DNA of 56,164 nucleotides from Jaenimonas drosophilae (GCA_030849065.1 JASAON010001561.1:1-56164), one strand, 5' to 3'; positions 1 to 10,591 are shown, counted from the stretch's first letter. Notes: a model not told the origin generated them from the sequence alone. A program made the numbers and translations.

Positions 1-1491
1 CGTCTGGCAATACATGCGGTAGGGGTGATCGGACACAAGTCCATACAAAGTCGTGTTGGCCATAGCCCGTGTCACAGCTTGCACCTGTCCACACATGTAC
101 GTCATCATGTCATTGTCCGTCGGGGCCTGCCCAAAGACGTGATAGGGTGCAGGCATTAATTGACTGCTTGATATACTCCATGAGTTAGCGAGAATGTTTG
201 CGCAGACACCACTGGGATACGTGTACACTTCATCCATAAGGGACCAGTCATAGCTGCCAGACATTTGCTTCATTTGGAACAAAAAGGCATTTCGACCACC
301 AGTTTGGCAGCACGATACCCCTTGAGTGATGGCCATGGTTGGGCAGGTGGTACCCAAGGGGCCAGTTACCATGTCGTAGACAAGAAAGTTGGACTGGGCA
401 GCTCCAATGTTGTTGAGGAAGTTTTCCATGGCACCGTTGCTGTTGAAGTTGTTGGTGGAGAGCATTGTTAGTGCTTGGATCAATGTCATCCCACTCATCC
501 ATCCAGTCATGACGTAATTCAGGTCATTGTTGCCAGTCACAGAGGCAAAGTTGGCCTCGCGCAGCTCTGCAAAAGCCTGTGACACAGCGTAGTCTGTGGA
601 GTCCATTCCAGGCACAGGAGCAACGGTGATGACATTAGAGGGTAAAAGCTTCGTGGACCCTGCATTCCGGTACTGTGACCACCCAAGGTAGCCAGCCGCG
701 AACGTTAATACAACAGTTGTATTTCGTTCCACTTGAACTGAGTCAGTGAATGTTCGACTCATAAACTGCTGCATTGTAGACGCCCAAGAGGGGTTGTTTG
801 TTGGAGCCGCATACAGAATGAAGCACGTTTTCGGTGACTGAATTTGACTCACATACAAAGAGTCTGAGTAGCTTGCAAAGTAGTAGCCACTAGCACTGGC
901 TCCAAACGATCTAGCAGCTGTGTAAAAATATGGCCATCCAGTTTGGGAGATTCCAAAGTCGGTATCGCCAAACCACAAATTCGTACCAAACGATGCCAAT
1001 TGCTCCATCTTGGAGAAGAACAGCATCAAAGCAGCTACCTCGACTGTGTCGCGTGGCAAAGTGAAGTACACCTGAGGGACATTGGTATTGGTGGTGTATT
1101 TTTTGTCGGTGTTTGTGTCGAAATCCTGCACAAGTGGAGCAAAGGCAACCATCTTCCCACTGGACATGGCCGTACCAGAGTACATGTCGAGCAGCAACAT
1201 TGTCCCAACTGGTCCAAGCATGGCTGCATAGCCATTGGCAGCAAAGGCGCTGTAGATGGAGTTGCCAGAGGACGTAGGCACGAGGGATGACACAAATGAC
1301 ACAGACGTCGTTGACTTGGTTGCGGAGATGGCTCCCGTACAATACAGTTGCAGAATGTCAAAGGCACCAGCAAAGCTCGCCACTGGTAGCCCAGCAGTGA
1401 TGGTGCACACAACAGGGTTACAAGAAATGCAAAGGCAGAGTAACACTGTGAGTAGTAGGACCTGGCCAGAGGGAATCATTGGGTGGGTCAT
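1..1491 (-). CDS. Receptor-type adenylate cyclase family, N-terminal ectodomain (partial, runs off left edge)
   Basis: An uninterrupted minus-strand frame of 497 codons runs from the ATG at 1491 to base 1 with no stop, so the gene continues outside the window. It opens with a short leader and a hydrophobic signal peptide (QVLLLTVLLCLCISC). The rest resembles the ectodomain of the full copy at 5947-9948. Shared stretches are VPGMDSTDYA (VPGVDTADYP there) and NYVMTGWMSGMTLIQAL (NYMLAGWLAGWALMQAL there). The family is the kinetoplastid ESAG4/GRESAG4 type: an extracellular ligand-binding region resembling periplasmic binding proteins, one membrane span and a cytosolic cyclase. The transmembrane and cyclase parts are not visible here, so activity cannot be judged. 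An in-frame TAG lies near 1590 with no ATG between it and 1491, which supports this start. Confidence 0.85.
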   Translation of the reverse strand, partial: MTHPMIPSGQVLLLTVLLCLCISCNPVVCTITAGLPVASFAGAFDILQLYCTGAISATKSTTSVSFVSSLVPTSSGNSIYSAFAANGYAAMLGPVGTMLLLDMYSGTAMSSGKMVAFAPLVQDFDTNTDKKYTTNTNVPQVYFTLPRDTVEVAALMLFFSKMEQLASFGTNLWFGDTDFGISQTGWPYFYTAARSFGASASGYYFASYSDSLYVSQIQSPKTCFILYAAPTNNPSWASTMQQFMSRTFTDSVQVERNTTVVLTFAAGYLGWSQYRNAGSTKLLPSNVITVAPVPGMDSTDYAVSQAFAELREANFASVTGNNDLNYVMTGWMSGMTLIQALTMLSTNNFNSNGAMENFLNNIGAAQSNFLVYDMVTGPLGTTCPTMAITQGVSCCQTGGRNAFLFQMKQMSGSYDWSLMDEVYTYPSGVCANILANSWSISSSQLMPAPYHVFGQAPTDNDMMTYMCGQVQAVTRAMANTTLYGLVSDHPYRMYCQT

Positions 1492-2230
1492 GGACGACAG
1501 CAAATAAGTATGGGTGAAATGATCCAAGAGCTTGTCTAGAGAGGATGACGATTGGAAGTGAAGAAACACAAAGAAGTAATCAGCAGTGCAAGGCTTCTAA
1601 CAGAACAGAACATAACAGAGCGGAGGATATCCCCAAGTCACTCAATGGAGGGCACCAGAGAAAATGTAGTGAAAAGTTCGGGTGCGATGCAAATAATGTC
1701 GTTGTTCAAGGAGTGGCCTAAAAAGAATTACAAGAACCCCTTCATCCATATGCACAGCAGATGCGTATACCTCCCCTACTGTGCAGACATTGCTCATTCG
1801 CACTCCAAACAGATGCGTTCTTGGATAGCATTATACCCACATCAATGCTTCTTTGAGAGGGTTATTTTATAATAAGACTCGGCAAAAAAAAAAAACAACT
1901 CAGGTCTGCCCATTTACATCGATCACTCTCACTCCGCTTGAAGAAAGGAAAAAGATTCACTTCAGGCTGCGGCACTGATTACCTAGCAGCAGAAGAAATT
2001 TCTCCATCTGGCGCACCAACAGCCTTCAGTGCTCATCACACAACTAGTGTGTAACACGCATCTCTGCGCGCGTTAATACCGTCAAGAAATCAAAATAAAG
2101 ATGAAGCCAAAAAAAGAAGAACAACAGATTAAAGAGTACCGCTCCATTGTGCCCCAATGATGCATACAAAAGCGCTAAAAGGCAGTTGTCCGGCTCCATA
2201 ATGTTCAACAGTCGCAAAAACCATTCGTCT
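1492..2230. other. Intergenic region between receptor-cyclase copies
   Basis: About 740 bases between the start of the left receptor-cyclase gene and the 3' end of the cyclase pseudogene. I see no convincing gene. A run of 12 A at 1884-1895 is a T tract on the minus strand upstream of the gene starting at 1491 and could act in its trans-splicing or in polyadenylation of the upstream unit. Confidence 0.5.
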
Positions 2231-4900
2231 TCACGATGCTGTACGTAGCAAAAAAATCATTTTCTTCGATCTCCGGAACGAAGGAGACCGCCGCCTCACG
2301 CATGTACCAGCGGCCTCACTGCACTTGAAACGTTCGAAGCCCCGGCCACATCCATCGACGCTCACCGTGCGATCTCGCATGTGCCCCCAATCCGCGCGGC
2401 ACGCCATGTGGACACCCCATGAGTGAAGGTGGCGGCTCACAGCATCCACCAATGTCAAACACTGATGGTGTTCATTCATGTCCTCGAGTTGCTGCGGATT
2501 GCGTAGACAGAACCTCTGGGACATCATCTTCAGATCGTTCAAATGATCACCCTTGGCAATACTCTCGTAGTGCTGCTCAAGACTCTTCTTGCACACGTAC
2601 GTCATCGGTATTTTCACCCTTTTCTTTGCACTTGCCACGCCCGTCGGCATCAGCAGTGGCATCGCTGAGAACCAACGCGGAAAACAACTCCTCTGACGCA
2701 AGCCCACTTCCAAGGTGGCCGCAGGGAAGCACTGGTGTGCTCCCCGTGTACAGATTCTTCGCAGATGCTGTCAATACCGCCACACCCACACCACCAGGCT
2801 GCTATACGCCATTCTCGACTGCAGCACCTCTTCACAAAATGCGTCCACTCTCATCCATGCGACGAATCCCAGTTCCGCAGTGCACCGCGACACGCAAGTG
2901 CAGGCCACGCACCGAGCTGACACCAAATCCACAGCGGACGTGCACAGCATTGGTAGCACATGCATCGTACGTCGCAAGCCCGAAACGTCATGGACCACAT
3001 CACAGGCGACATTCACTCCATCACTCACGTTTGAACACACCACCACGAAGAGTAGCGGACATCATTTGGTAGCACTGGTGCTTCGCCACAGCCCAACGAA
3101 CACAACACTGACAGTGCCGCATGGCTTGTGACATGGACTCCGCCTCACGCACCCACAGAGCACGCCCGTTGTCCACCTCCACAACGACACATGTCAGACG
3201 TTCCGTGGAGCTATCAGGAGCACAAGATGTGTGTTGCGTGCAGCGTGTTGAAGCACAACATCCTCATTGTGCTCGCCGTCGACGGCTGGCTTCCTTGGTG
3301 CAAGCTGGTTTCCCACGAAGACAACGTGACGAAGCAAACAGCCTCCACACAACTTCACAGCACCGCATGCCACAAGCAGCAGCACTGCAATGCACATCAC
3401 CGCTACAGAAGAATTACCAATATCCATTGAAGCATGATGAGTACGTTGGTGCTCGACGACGAATGTGGCGTGAATGACTCGGCTGAGCCAGTCAAGTTGG
3501 TTTGTGGTGTTGTCATGGGAAGCGATGCTGATGAAGAAGGTGATCGCTCGATTTCATCCCTTGAGAAGCTCGAGGACGCCTGCAGGAGAATACAATCCTC
3601 TCCCATTGCGGGGTCCACCACCTTGACAGCCTCGTGTGCGCCAGAGAACGCGTCTCTGGTAGCGCAAGAAGTGGAGTAGTTGGCACCACCACATGAGTAA
3701 AGGACCACACCGCAACGTTCGTGACGCCATAGTTGATCAACTTGCCGTTGGCTCCAGGCCACGTTTGGGTGAAGGGTCCAGTTTTCATGCGAGAAGCAGT
3801 CAGCGTCACATTCCGTAAAGAGCTGCTTGAAGGTTTTGTTGCCCCCGCTCTGTTCTTCGTGTAAGCTGGCCATTCATCATCGCAACAGCAAAGGCACGCA
3901 GGAATTGAGGCTGCAGGTAACAACGTTTCCATACGCTCACCAGTACTCAGAGCAGATGTACCACTCAACGTACCAGATGACATGGTGCTGCCAATCGACG
4001 TCGGCAGGTTCGTGGCAAACACAAGACGATTTGTCACGGCTGTGCCAGCGCTGCCAAAGACAAGAGACAAAGGCGACGTACTCCTTCGTCAGGTCTTCAT
4101 ATAGGGCCTGGGCACAATGGAAGCACTCTGCTGCTGCATCACACCGAGAATCCCCACAGCATCCATGCTCGCACCTCCAATCATCACAAAAATGTGCGTG
4201 TACGAGGCAGAGATACTCAAGCACCGAGCCTCGAAGGGCTGATTCACATTCCCAGAAGAAGTTGTAAATGCCAAAGGTGGTCAACATCTTCGTCAGCAAA
4301 GCAGTGATGGCGGCGGAGTACGTTGACGAACTCACCAGAGCACATACAATCAATCGATGTGGAGGTCACCACCCCGCTGAGATACGATGCAAGCACAGTA
4401 CAGCTCCTCCTCCTGAATGGGGAAGAGGTACACAAAGTTGGCCTTGAAAACATGGAGCTGCGTGGTTTGCGGCATGAAGTCCAGAATCAGTGTGCTGGGT
4501 GGAGTACTCGCAGTCAGTATAGCATCTGGTATCATACCCAGCACACTACGTCGTGACGAAGTTGCTTTGATGTGTGCTCAAGGCAGACCTGGCAAAGCTC
4601 ATGCTTGATGAAAGGCAATAGCCGCGGTATGCGCTTTTTGAGTGGCGACAATAGAGAATTGTGTTTGCAGAAGCATTACCAGTGGAAACTGGTTGACTGC
4701 GCATTGATGAAACTATGTCATTGCCTGTCGGGCTGCAGCCCACCACGCGAATGGCTCGGAGAAGAGTACGCTGTGGAGGTTCTGGCTAACAGCAGAGCTT
4801 GGCACACATGCCAATTGTGTGTTGAAGCAGAAGGCTCAGTGGAACCTCATTCAGAGTGAGCCTCGCTATGTACGCAACCCAAAGTATCCTGGTCCTGTGC
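2231..4900 (-). pseudogene. Receptor-type adenylate cyclase pseudogene, 5'-truncated and frameshifted
   Basis: Several short minus-strand frames line up in order with the intact copy at 5947-9948, but switch frame repeatedly. From the 5' end: around 4700-4740, VGCSPTGND (VGFSPADNA in the intact copy); 4560, NFVTT followed at once by TAG (SFVTTSFCG); about 4500, LILDFMPQTTQ (LILDFIPQTTQ); about 4330, the segment matching CGLVKPSSVSSSIEALL in another frame; 4020-3700, VTNRLVFATNLP and KLINYGVTNVAVWS (VTNRFAFATNLP, KLINYGAANIAVWS); about 3400, a hydrophobic stretch where the membrane span belongs; 3030-2800, cyclase-domain remnants (VNVACDVV for VHLACDVV); and 2600-2430, the C-terminal tail (MSQRFCLRN for MSQRFGLLD). 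The signal peptide and first ectodomain half are not recognisable. At least five frame changes and internal stops make this a dead gene. The 5' limit is approximate. Confidence 0.88.
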
Positions 4901-5946
4901 TCGCTCTCTGCACAAAGATGAAGTGAAGTGGGGAATGAAAAGGATATATTGAGGGGGTCGTCAATCGCATTTATATTGCTAAGTCACTGTGGCGAGAGGG
5001 ACAGCGTTCCTCTCGAATGTGGGGCAACGCTTTTAATATTGGGCAAAGCGCAGATAAACAAGTTTATCAATGCACCGCAACTGCACCCCAGGGAAAAGAT
5101 CATCGCAGAAACAAGAAACAAAGAACAATTGGCGCACTCTCTACTGCCAGTGTGAGGATAGAAACACATTTCTGCGTGGCTTTTTCTTAGCGCTCCACCA
5201 TTGGGTACATCAGAAATGGGGAGCGGAAGAAAAGATAAAAAGAATTGGAGATGGTAGGGTGTTGAAAACTAGGTTGCACGCGTTACCTGCTCGGGCGGTT
5301 GCGGCACAAAGAAGGATGAAAACAAGGGAGAGGGAGCATATCTGGGAAACAAGCTTCCACAGAAAACTGGATTTGTGCTCTCACAACTCCAAAGCTGTAG
5401 CGCTGCTGGACGGAGAGCATGGTTGCGCTCGGGGGACTCTTGCCATTCACGGTGGCATTAGAGACTTGGTGCGCAGATGACATCATTCATTGAGAGAGAA
5501 AGTGGTATAATCATAGGAAATGAAGCGAAATGAAAAGAAACTACGGGATGTCCCGAGCATGAGGTGAATGATGGTGGGCATCTGAGATAACGCGCAATTG
5601 TGCAAAGAACAAAATGCCAAGAACTCCACTTGCGACAGCGTATAATAATTGTTGATCAACGGAAATCAAAAGAGACGAACTGTAATCGGTGACAATAAGA
5701 ATGCTCATTACATTTTAAAGGATGAAGATACCAAGGGGATAAATTAACAGGACACACAATGGTGCACAAGCACTGCAACAAAGCAATTGATAGAGCTCGC
5801 CCGCAACACAGTCTTCAACATTGCAGAACAATGCACAACTTAACTGACAAGTTCACAAAGTGAAAAAAGAGAAAGCCATAGGTAGAGAAAAGTTCGTATC
5901 GCACAGTTGTGGACCGTCAATGGTGACACAACTCAACTCAACAGAA
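4901..5946. other. Intergenic region downstream of the full-length receptor cyclase
   Basis: About 1 kb between the 3' end of the intact receptor-cyclase gene and the truncated pseudogene. The part next to 4900 may hold further unrecognisable pseudogene sequence. Otherwise I see no gene, tRNA or repeat. It should contain the 3' untranslated region of the gene ending at 5947. Confidence 0.4.
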
Positions 5947-8900
5947 CTATTCCAGCTCGCTCCAGGATTGTGCGGTGTAGGCAAAATGCCGTAGGCCATT
6001 TTTCGCGCTTCGGCGGGAGCGGCGCCGCACTCTTGACGTTGGTGCCACTGATTGAGGAGTCCTCGAACCCCAATCACCCATCTGTAAGCCAGAATTACCG
6101 CGTTCCGGAGGCGGCACACGAGCTGCACGCAGGATACCATGACGGCATTCCGCCATGCACGAAATGTGTTTGCTCACAGAAATAAGCAGCAGATCAAAAA
6201 GCTCGTGTTCATTCTCGTAATCCTCAGGGAGAACATCAAGAAGCCCAAAGCGTTGGCTCATCCAGAGTAGGTCGGCCACACACTCCCTCTGGGAAATCCC
6301 AGCGTAGTGCGTCATGAGCTGTTTCTTGCAAACACTGGGCGCGGCAGGAATCTCATCCGAAGAACTGTGCACAATGTACAGTGCAACATGAGCGTCAGTA
6401 GAACGCAGCTGACAGATTCTGACACTGGGACGGTCTTCGGCTTGCAGCAACCATATACCAAAGAGCTCCTCCTCTGGATAATCGGAAACGTACTGGCACT
6501 TGCCAATTACCTCCGGCCTCTTCAATTCGCCAACCCCACCGTTGTCAAGGGCACTCATCGCGCTTGCGGTCACCACCACCATTCCAGGCTTTCCAGCACA
6601 GTAGGCTGCGCCAACTGCTCCATCGACGGCGCTACCACGCAGCTGTACGCGATTTGACCCATCCATGTGTCTCGTAGAAGTTCCTCTGTGCACAGCAATA
6701 CGAAGACGGAGTCCAGGCGCCATGTTGCTGTCACAGCCAATCTCGGCATATGCAGCATTAATGTCAAAATCGGAGTCCAGCAATACCGCAACATCCGAGA
6801 CCACGTCGCACGCCAAATGCACACCGGCGTCGGCGGAGGGGCAAGCCACAACACACATCCCCTCTGTTGACAGCAATTCATAGCTCTCATGCTTTGCCAC
6901 GGCCCGCCGCAGGCAACGCTGGTATTGCTGAATGACTTTCGACATGGCTTCCGAATGGCGGACCCACAGCGCACGCCACTGCTCCACTTCAACGAAGACA
7001 ACGCAAGTTGACGAGCCAACAATAGATTCTCCTGGTGCACGTGACGATTTTCGCGCCTCGCGAAGCAACTCACAATCGTACTGGTATTGTTCGTTGATGC
7101 TTTCTCGCAGGTCAACTGCAAGTCGTGTTCGAGTTGATTCACTGTTACAACGCCAGAGGGAAGCAATGTATCTAGCCAAGCACTGTAGCAATCCAAACTT
7201 CAAGAGCAGTAACACCACCACGTACAGCACAACCAGAGCAAGAAGCATAGCAAGAACTTTCGCCACCAGCCGCATGGAGTTGTTTGAGGACGACGACGAT
7301 GAGAGCGAGGATTTTTGCGAGGGCTTTGAAGTGGGGTTGGTAGGCACATTCTGCGGCTGGGTCGGAGATGGCTGGGTCGGAGATGGCACCGTTGCGGGAA
7401 CACTGGACGACGCATCCATGGAATAGCAGTCATTTTTCATTCTCTCTTCCGTCGCAGTAAGCGCAAAATCCTCCAGCGCACCTGAAATTTTTGCGACATA
7501 GATTAAAGACGGCGTGATTGGGGACGCAAGCAATGGCGTGGAAGGCTCAACCACACGAGCGTAGGACCATACAGCAATATTAGCGGCTCCATAGTTGATC
7601 AACTTTTGGCTCGCACCTGACCACGTAGAAGTAAATGGCCCGAAGGTCATGCCACCAACTCTCAGTGTCACATTGCCGTAAAGCGCATCCTGGAGATTAG
7701 GGAGTCCCCATGAAGTCCCCATCGTCAGACGATCATACATCATGGACACAATGTACCCACGAACAGCAGCTGGAGTCTGAGCAGTGGTTGGTAGGGTTCG
7801 CACGAAGTTCGCCACGTCAGTGATTGCCTCGGCTATGCTGAGTTCACTTGATGGCATTGTGTCCCCTGTTAATGCCGGCAGGTTCGTGGCAAACGCAAAA
7901 CGATTGGTCACGTCAGGAGCTACTCCATCCATTGCCAAAACAATGGATGAGTAGAGCTTCGTCAAATCATCAAAAGGGACCAAAATGTAGTTCCCATTGG
8001 ACTGAAGATACGACACAAGCCCACCAATATCGGTATCGGCAGCACCAATCACAAATGTGTAAGTGCACGTTGCGGGGATGCTCTGGCCCATGCTGCCGTT
8101 GAGTTTAATGATTGAGACAGAAATCCCATAAGCAGTTAATGTGTTGGACAGCAATGCTTCTATCGACGACGACACACTAGAAGGTTTCACCAAACCACAA
8201 ACCGCCGAGGTACCGTCAGACTTTGTAGTGACAAAATGCGCCAGTACGTGCAGCTCCTGGTCCAGTGTCGGGAACAGGTACACGTAGTTGGCCTTTGCAA
8301 TCCTGGGTTGCGTGGTTTGCGGGATGAAGTCCAAAATGAGCGACGTCGGAGACGAGTCTGACGTCAGTAAATTGTCGGGGATAGCTCCACAGAAGGAGGT
8401 TGTCACAAAGCTGGCCAAATAGACCACCAAGTCAGAGATGACGGAAGCAATTGCCGTTGACATGCAGTGCCCCCGTACAGCATTGATAGATTTATGCCAG
8501 AACCGCGTGGTGTTTGCTGAACGCGTGAGACCGTCATGCATTCCGCTGCACACAGCAGACATTACTGCGTTATCAGCTGGGCTGAATCCGACCAGGTGCA
8601 CAGTTGTTGGCATTGACAGAACTTGTGTGTACGGAACAGGAGGTGGTACGCGTGTTTGATCTGAAAGGGTATTGGAGCACAAGCCCACTCCGTAGCGGTA
8701 AGGCGGAGTCGAAGCAGTCTCCACGTCATAGGTTCCACCTGCGCCTTTCTTAAATGTCTGCAGCCACACATTGTTTCCTCCCTGGTGACAGTTACAGACA
8801 CCACCCTGGCTTGTTTGTGAGTCGGAGCATTCCGGGGGGCCAAAGGATCCAAAAAAGAAACCTGAAACGATGTAACTTGACTGTGCTGCGTTGAGGTTAC

Positions 8901-9948
8901 TGAAAAATGTGCTGCGTACGCCATATTGAGGGCCCGTGTACTTGGATAGTGCCTGCATTAGTGCCCACCCAGCCAGCCAGCCAGCCAGCATATAGTTTTG
9001 TTCGCAAATAGATCTGCCGGTTGGGCTGACTTTAGCGAAAAACTCCTGCGTATACGGGTAGTCCGCGGTGTCTACTCCAGGAACGGACACCGACGACGCC
9101 ATGTTTGACTCCGTCAACACGACCTTTTTTGATGCCACTTGCGCGTTGTACTCGTTCAGCATTTGGTACTGCAGCTCCATTGTAAAGGCCAACGTTGTAT
9201 TCAAGCCAACAAGTTTGGAGTCGCTCATCAATTTCTGGTACCACTGTATCGCTGTAGCACTGTATTCTCCAATAGAAAAGAAGAACACAATACGAGGGTT
9301 TGTTGTAATCATTGCATCGTAATTACTCGTTGAAACGGTTGTGGTGGACTGAAACCCGTTCTTGTTGACCCACGGCATCAGGTTGCCGAAGAGCTGAAAG
9401 GCTGAAAACCCAACCCCTGTATCATCCTGAGAGTCGTACAGGAGAAGTTGGGTAGTGGGAAACAGATCACGTTGCTCCAAGTGGTGAAGAAGGCCTGCTG
9501 ACTGTGCTACATCGTTCGGGAATAGGTACATGATGTTGGGGCGGTACGATGGAAAGAAGCACCATTCAGTATCGTGGGTCTGACCAACTGCAGCAAAGTT
9601 CATCAAATTCCAAAGCGCATTTTCTTCTGCCTTGTTGGCGCAGTAAGAGTCAATAAAGTCATGGCCAGACGGGCCAAACATTGTCACGCATTGTGTAGTG
9701 TCAAAGAAGGTGCTGAAAAGGGAATATCCTTGCTTTGAGGTTGCGGGTTGGATACTAACGGTGTACATGATCGAGCTGGTTTTGGCACCTGCGGCAGGAA
9801 CAGAAATACCAGTCACGTACAGAGAGGTGGCTACAGAATCAGCTAATCCTGTGTTGTAGCCCGACCCAATCACTGCAGTAGTCGTGGCTGCCTCTGGGCT
9901 GTTTGGCAGTGACAGTACAACAAGGAGAATCAGTGTCAGTAGATACAT
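5947..9948 (-). CDS. Receptor-type adenylate cyclase-like protein with degenerate catalytic domain
   Basis: 1333 residues from the ATG at 9948; upstream the frame is open only to a TTG, and the ATG directly precedes a signal peptide (YLLTLILLVVLSLP). Residues 20-890 form a large ectodomain that looks like two tandem periplasmic-binding-type units. A low-complexity Pro/Ser stretch follows, with a run of Ser, then a single membrane span (about 898-918), a cytosolic class III cyclase-like domain (about 975-1180) and a C-terminal tail. The layout matches the kinetoplastid ESAG4/GRESAG4 family. The cyclase signature positions are altered: the first metal-binding Asp is Glu987 (FVEVEQW), the second is Gly1030 (STEGMCVV), the purine-selecting Lys is Leu1026, and the transition-state Asn and Arg are Asp1109 and Gly1113. 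The fold is probably kept, but cAMP synthesis is doubtful. It may be a pseudoenzyme receptor or a partner in dimers. It is the only full-length copy of the array seen here. Confidence 0.85.
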   Translation of the reverse strand: MYLLTLILLVVLSLPNSPEAATTTAVIGSGYNTGLADSVATSLYVTGISVPAAGAKTSSIMYTVSIQPATSKQGYSLFSTFFDTTQCVTMFGPSGHDFIDSYCANKAEENALWNLMNFAAVGQTHDTEWCFFPSYRPNIMYLFPNDVAQSAGLLHHLEQRDLFPTTQLLLYDSQDDTGVGFSAFQLFGNLMPWVNKNGFQSTTTVSTSNYDAMITTNPRIVFFFSIGEYSATAIQWYQKLMSDSKLVGLNTTLAFTMELQYQMLNEYNAQVASKKVVLTESNMASSVSVPGVDTADYPYTQEFFAKVSPTGRSICEQNYMLAGWLAGWALMQALSKYTGPQYGVRSTFFSNLNAAQSSYIVSGFFFGSFGPPECSDSQTSQGGVCNCHQGGNNVWLQTFKKGAGGTYDVETASTPPYRYGVGLCSNTLSDQTRVPPPVPYTQVLSMPTTVHLVGFSPADNAVMSAVCSGMHDGLTRSANTTRFWHKSINAVRGHCMSTAIASVISDLVVYLASFVTTSFCGAIPDNLLTSDSSPTSLILDFIPQTTQPRIAKANYVYLFPTLDQELHVLAHFVTTKSDGTSAVCGLVKPSSVSSSIEALLSNTLTAYGISVSIIKLNGSMGQSIPATCTYTFVIGAADTDIGGLVSYLQSNGNYILVPFDDLTKLYSSIVLAMDGVAPDVTNRFAFATNLPALTGDTMPSSELSIAEAITDVANFVRTLPTTAQTPAAVRGYIVSMMYDRLTMGTSWGLPNLQDALYGNVTLRVGGMTFGPFTSTWSGASQKLINYGAANIAVWSYARVVEPSTPLLASPITPSLIYVAKISGALEDFALTATEERMKNDCYSMDASSSVPATVPSPTQPSPTQPQNVPTNPTSKPSQKSSLSSSSSSNNSMRLVAKVLAMLLALVVLYVVVLLLLKFGLLQCLARYIASLWRCNSESTRTRLAVDLRESINEQYQYDCELLREARKSSRAPGESIVGSSTCVVFVEVEQWRALWVRHSEAMSKVIQQYQRCLRRAVAKHESYELLSTEGMCVVACPSADAGVHLACDVVSDVAVLLDSDFDINAAYAEIGCDSNMAPGLRLRIAVHRGTSTRHMDGSNRVQLRGSAVDGAVGAAYCAGKPGMVVVTASAMSALDNGGVGELKRPEVIGKCQYVSDYPEEELFGIWLLQAEDRPSVRICQLRSTDAHVALYIVHSSSDEIPAAPSVCKKQLMTHYAGISQRECVADLLWMSQRFGLLDVLPEDYENEHELFDLLLISVSKHISCMAECRHGILRAARVPPPERGNSGLQMGDWGSRTPQSVAPTSRVRRRSRRSAKNGLRHFAYTAQSWSELE

Positions 9949-10591
9949 TTTCTTTCGCGGCGCGTGAACGGGTGCACACAATGTTGGGGAATAAATTGTT
10001 GGAAAGTGATGTACTGGAGGATCCTGGCAAAATAGACTGCGATGAAAAAAAAGAGAACGGTGAAATAATTGTTCAAGTTATTTTATACATGTGGACAGCG
10101 ATGATACGTGAGACGTGCCAGCTGCTACTTGCAATTTGCCCCGGGCCTTACACCGCGTTCGCTTCCAGAAATAAGCCACACGGGGTATGGCCTTTTCCAA
10201 GGAAAGCAAAGTGCGGCGCTTCCCGGCAAAAGAATTGAGGAACAGGTACTGGCATAGCTCCCCCCCGCCGCTTCCCGAAACGCAATAGCCGTTGCAGAGG
10301 CTGGGGGTGCAGAGATCAACGCAAGCGCCCCGATTCTTCCCCCCTTACACGCACACACATACAAGCCCCCCTCTTAACAAATGCGGAGCCGTGGCTCCAG
10401 AAACTCGAAGGGAAGTTCATCGCAGTTCAATTCGAACTCGCTTGTGGCTTGAGAGAAATTACTGTCGCTACTCGAAAAAGCCACTTTCGGAGCGATGTAG
10501 CACTTGATGATGCTCAATATCCATTTGACCACTTCACATTTTCCTGCTCGACTTGTTTGAAAGCCACAGCATAAGAATTCAACTTGTAGTC
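9949..10591. promoter_or_regulatory. Divergent strand-switch region (candidate transcription initiation region)
   Basis: The minus-strand cyclase array ends here and every gene to the right is on the plus strand, so the two units diverge from this 640-base interval. In trypanosomatids, divergent strand-switch regions are where RNA polymerase II transcription usually begins, often in both directions. The sequence holds C runs on the plus strand (around 10260-10278 and 10340-10347) and a short inverted repeat (AGTTC-AATTC-GAACT near 10423-10437). I see no TATA-like promoter, tRNA or coding sequence. The initiation role is inferred from orientation only. Confidence 0.5.
10037..10058 (-). promoter_or_regulatory. 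Putative trans-splice acceptor for the receptor-cyclase gene at 5947-9948
   Basis: Read on the minus strand, a CT-rich run with eight T leads to an AG (complement of 10037-10038), about 90 bases before the ATG at 9948. This is the usual layout of a kinetoplastid spliced-leader addition site. Confidence 0.45.

Noticed and set aside
2419..3072. Open frame of 217 codons on the plus strand
   Set aside because: Lies antisense to the receptor-cyclase pseudogene, which explains the sequence; translation has no recognisable features.
10423..10437. AGTTCAATTCGAACT, resembling a T-loop or a hairpin
   Set aside because: No tRNA cloverleaf around it; a short inverted repeat of this size can occur by chance.
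10553..10591. N-terminal extension of the SLC35F-type transporter
   Set aside because: Starts with TTG; the first ATG at 10592 gives a normal-length protein. The same reasoning was used for the genes starting at 9948, 13578, 14707, 17466, 21041, 22825, 40675, 42315, 44276 and 45586.
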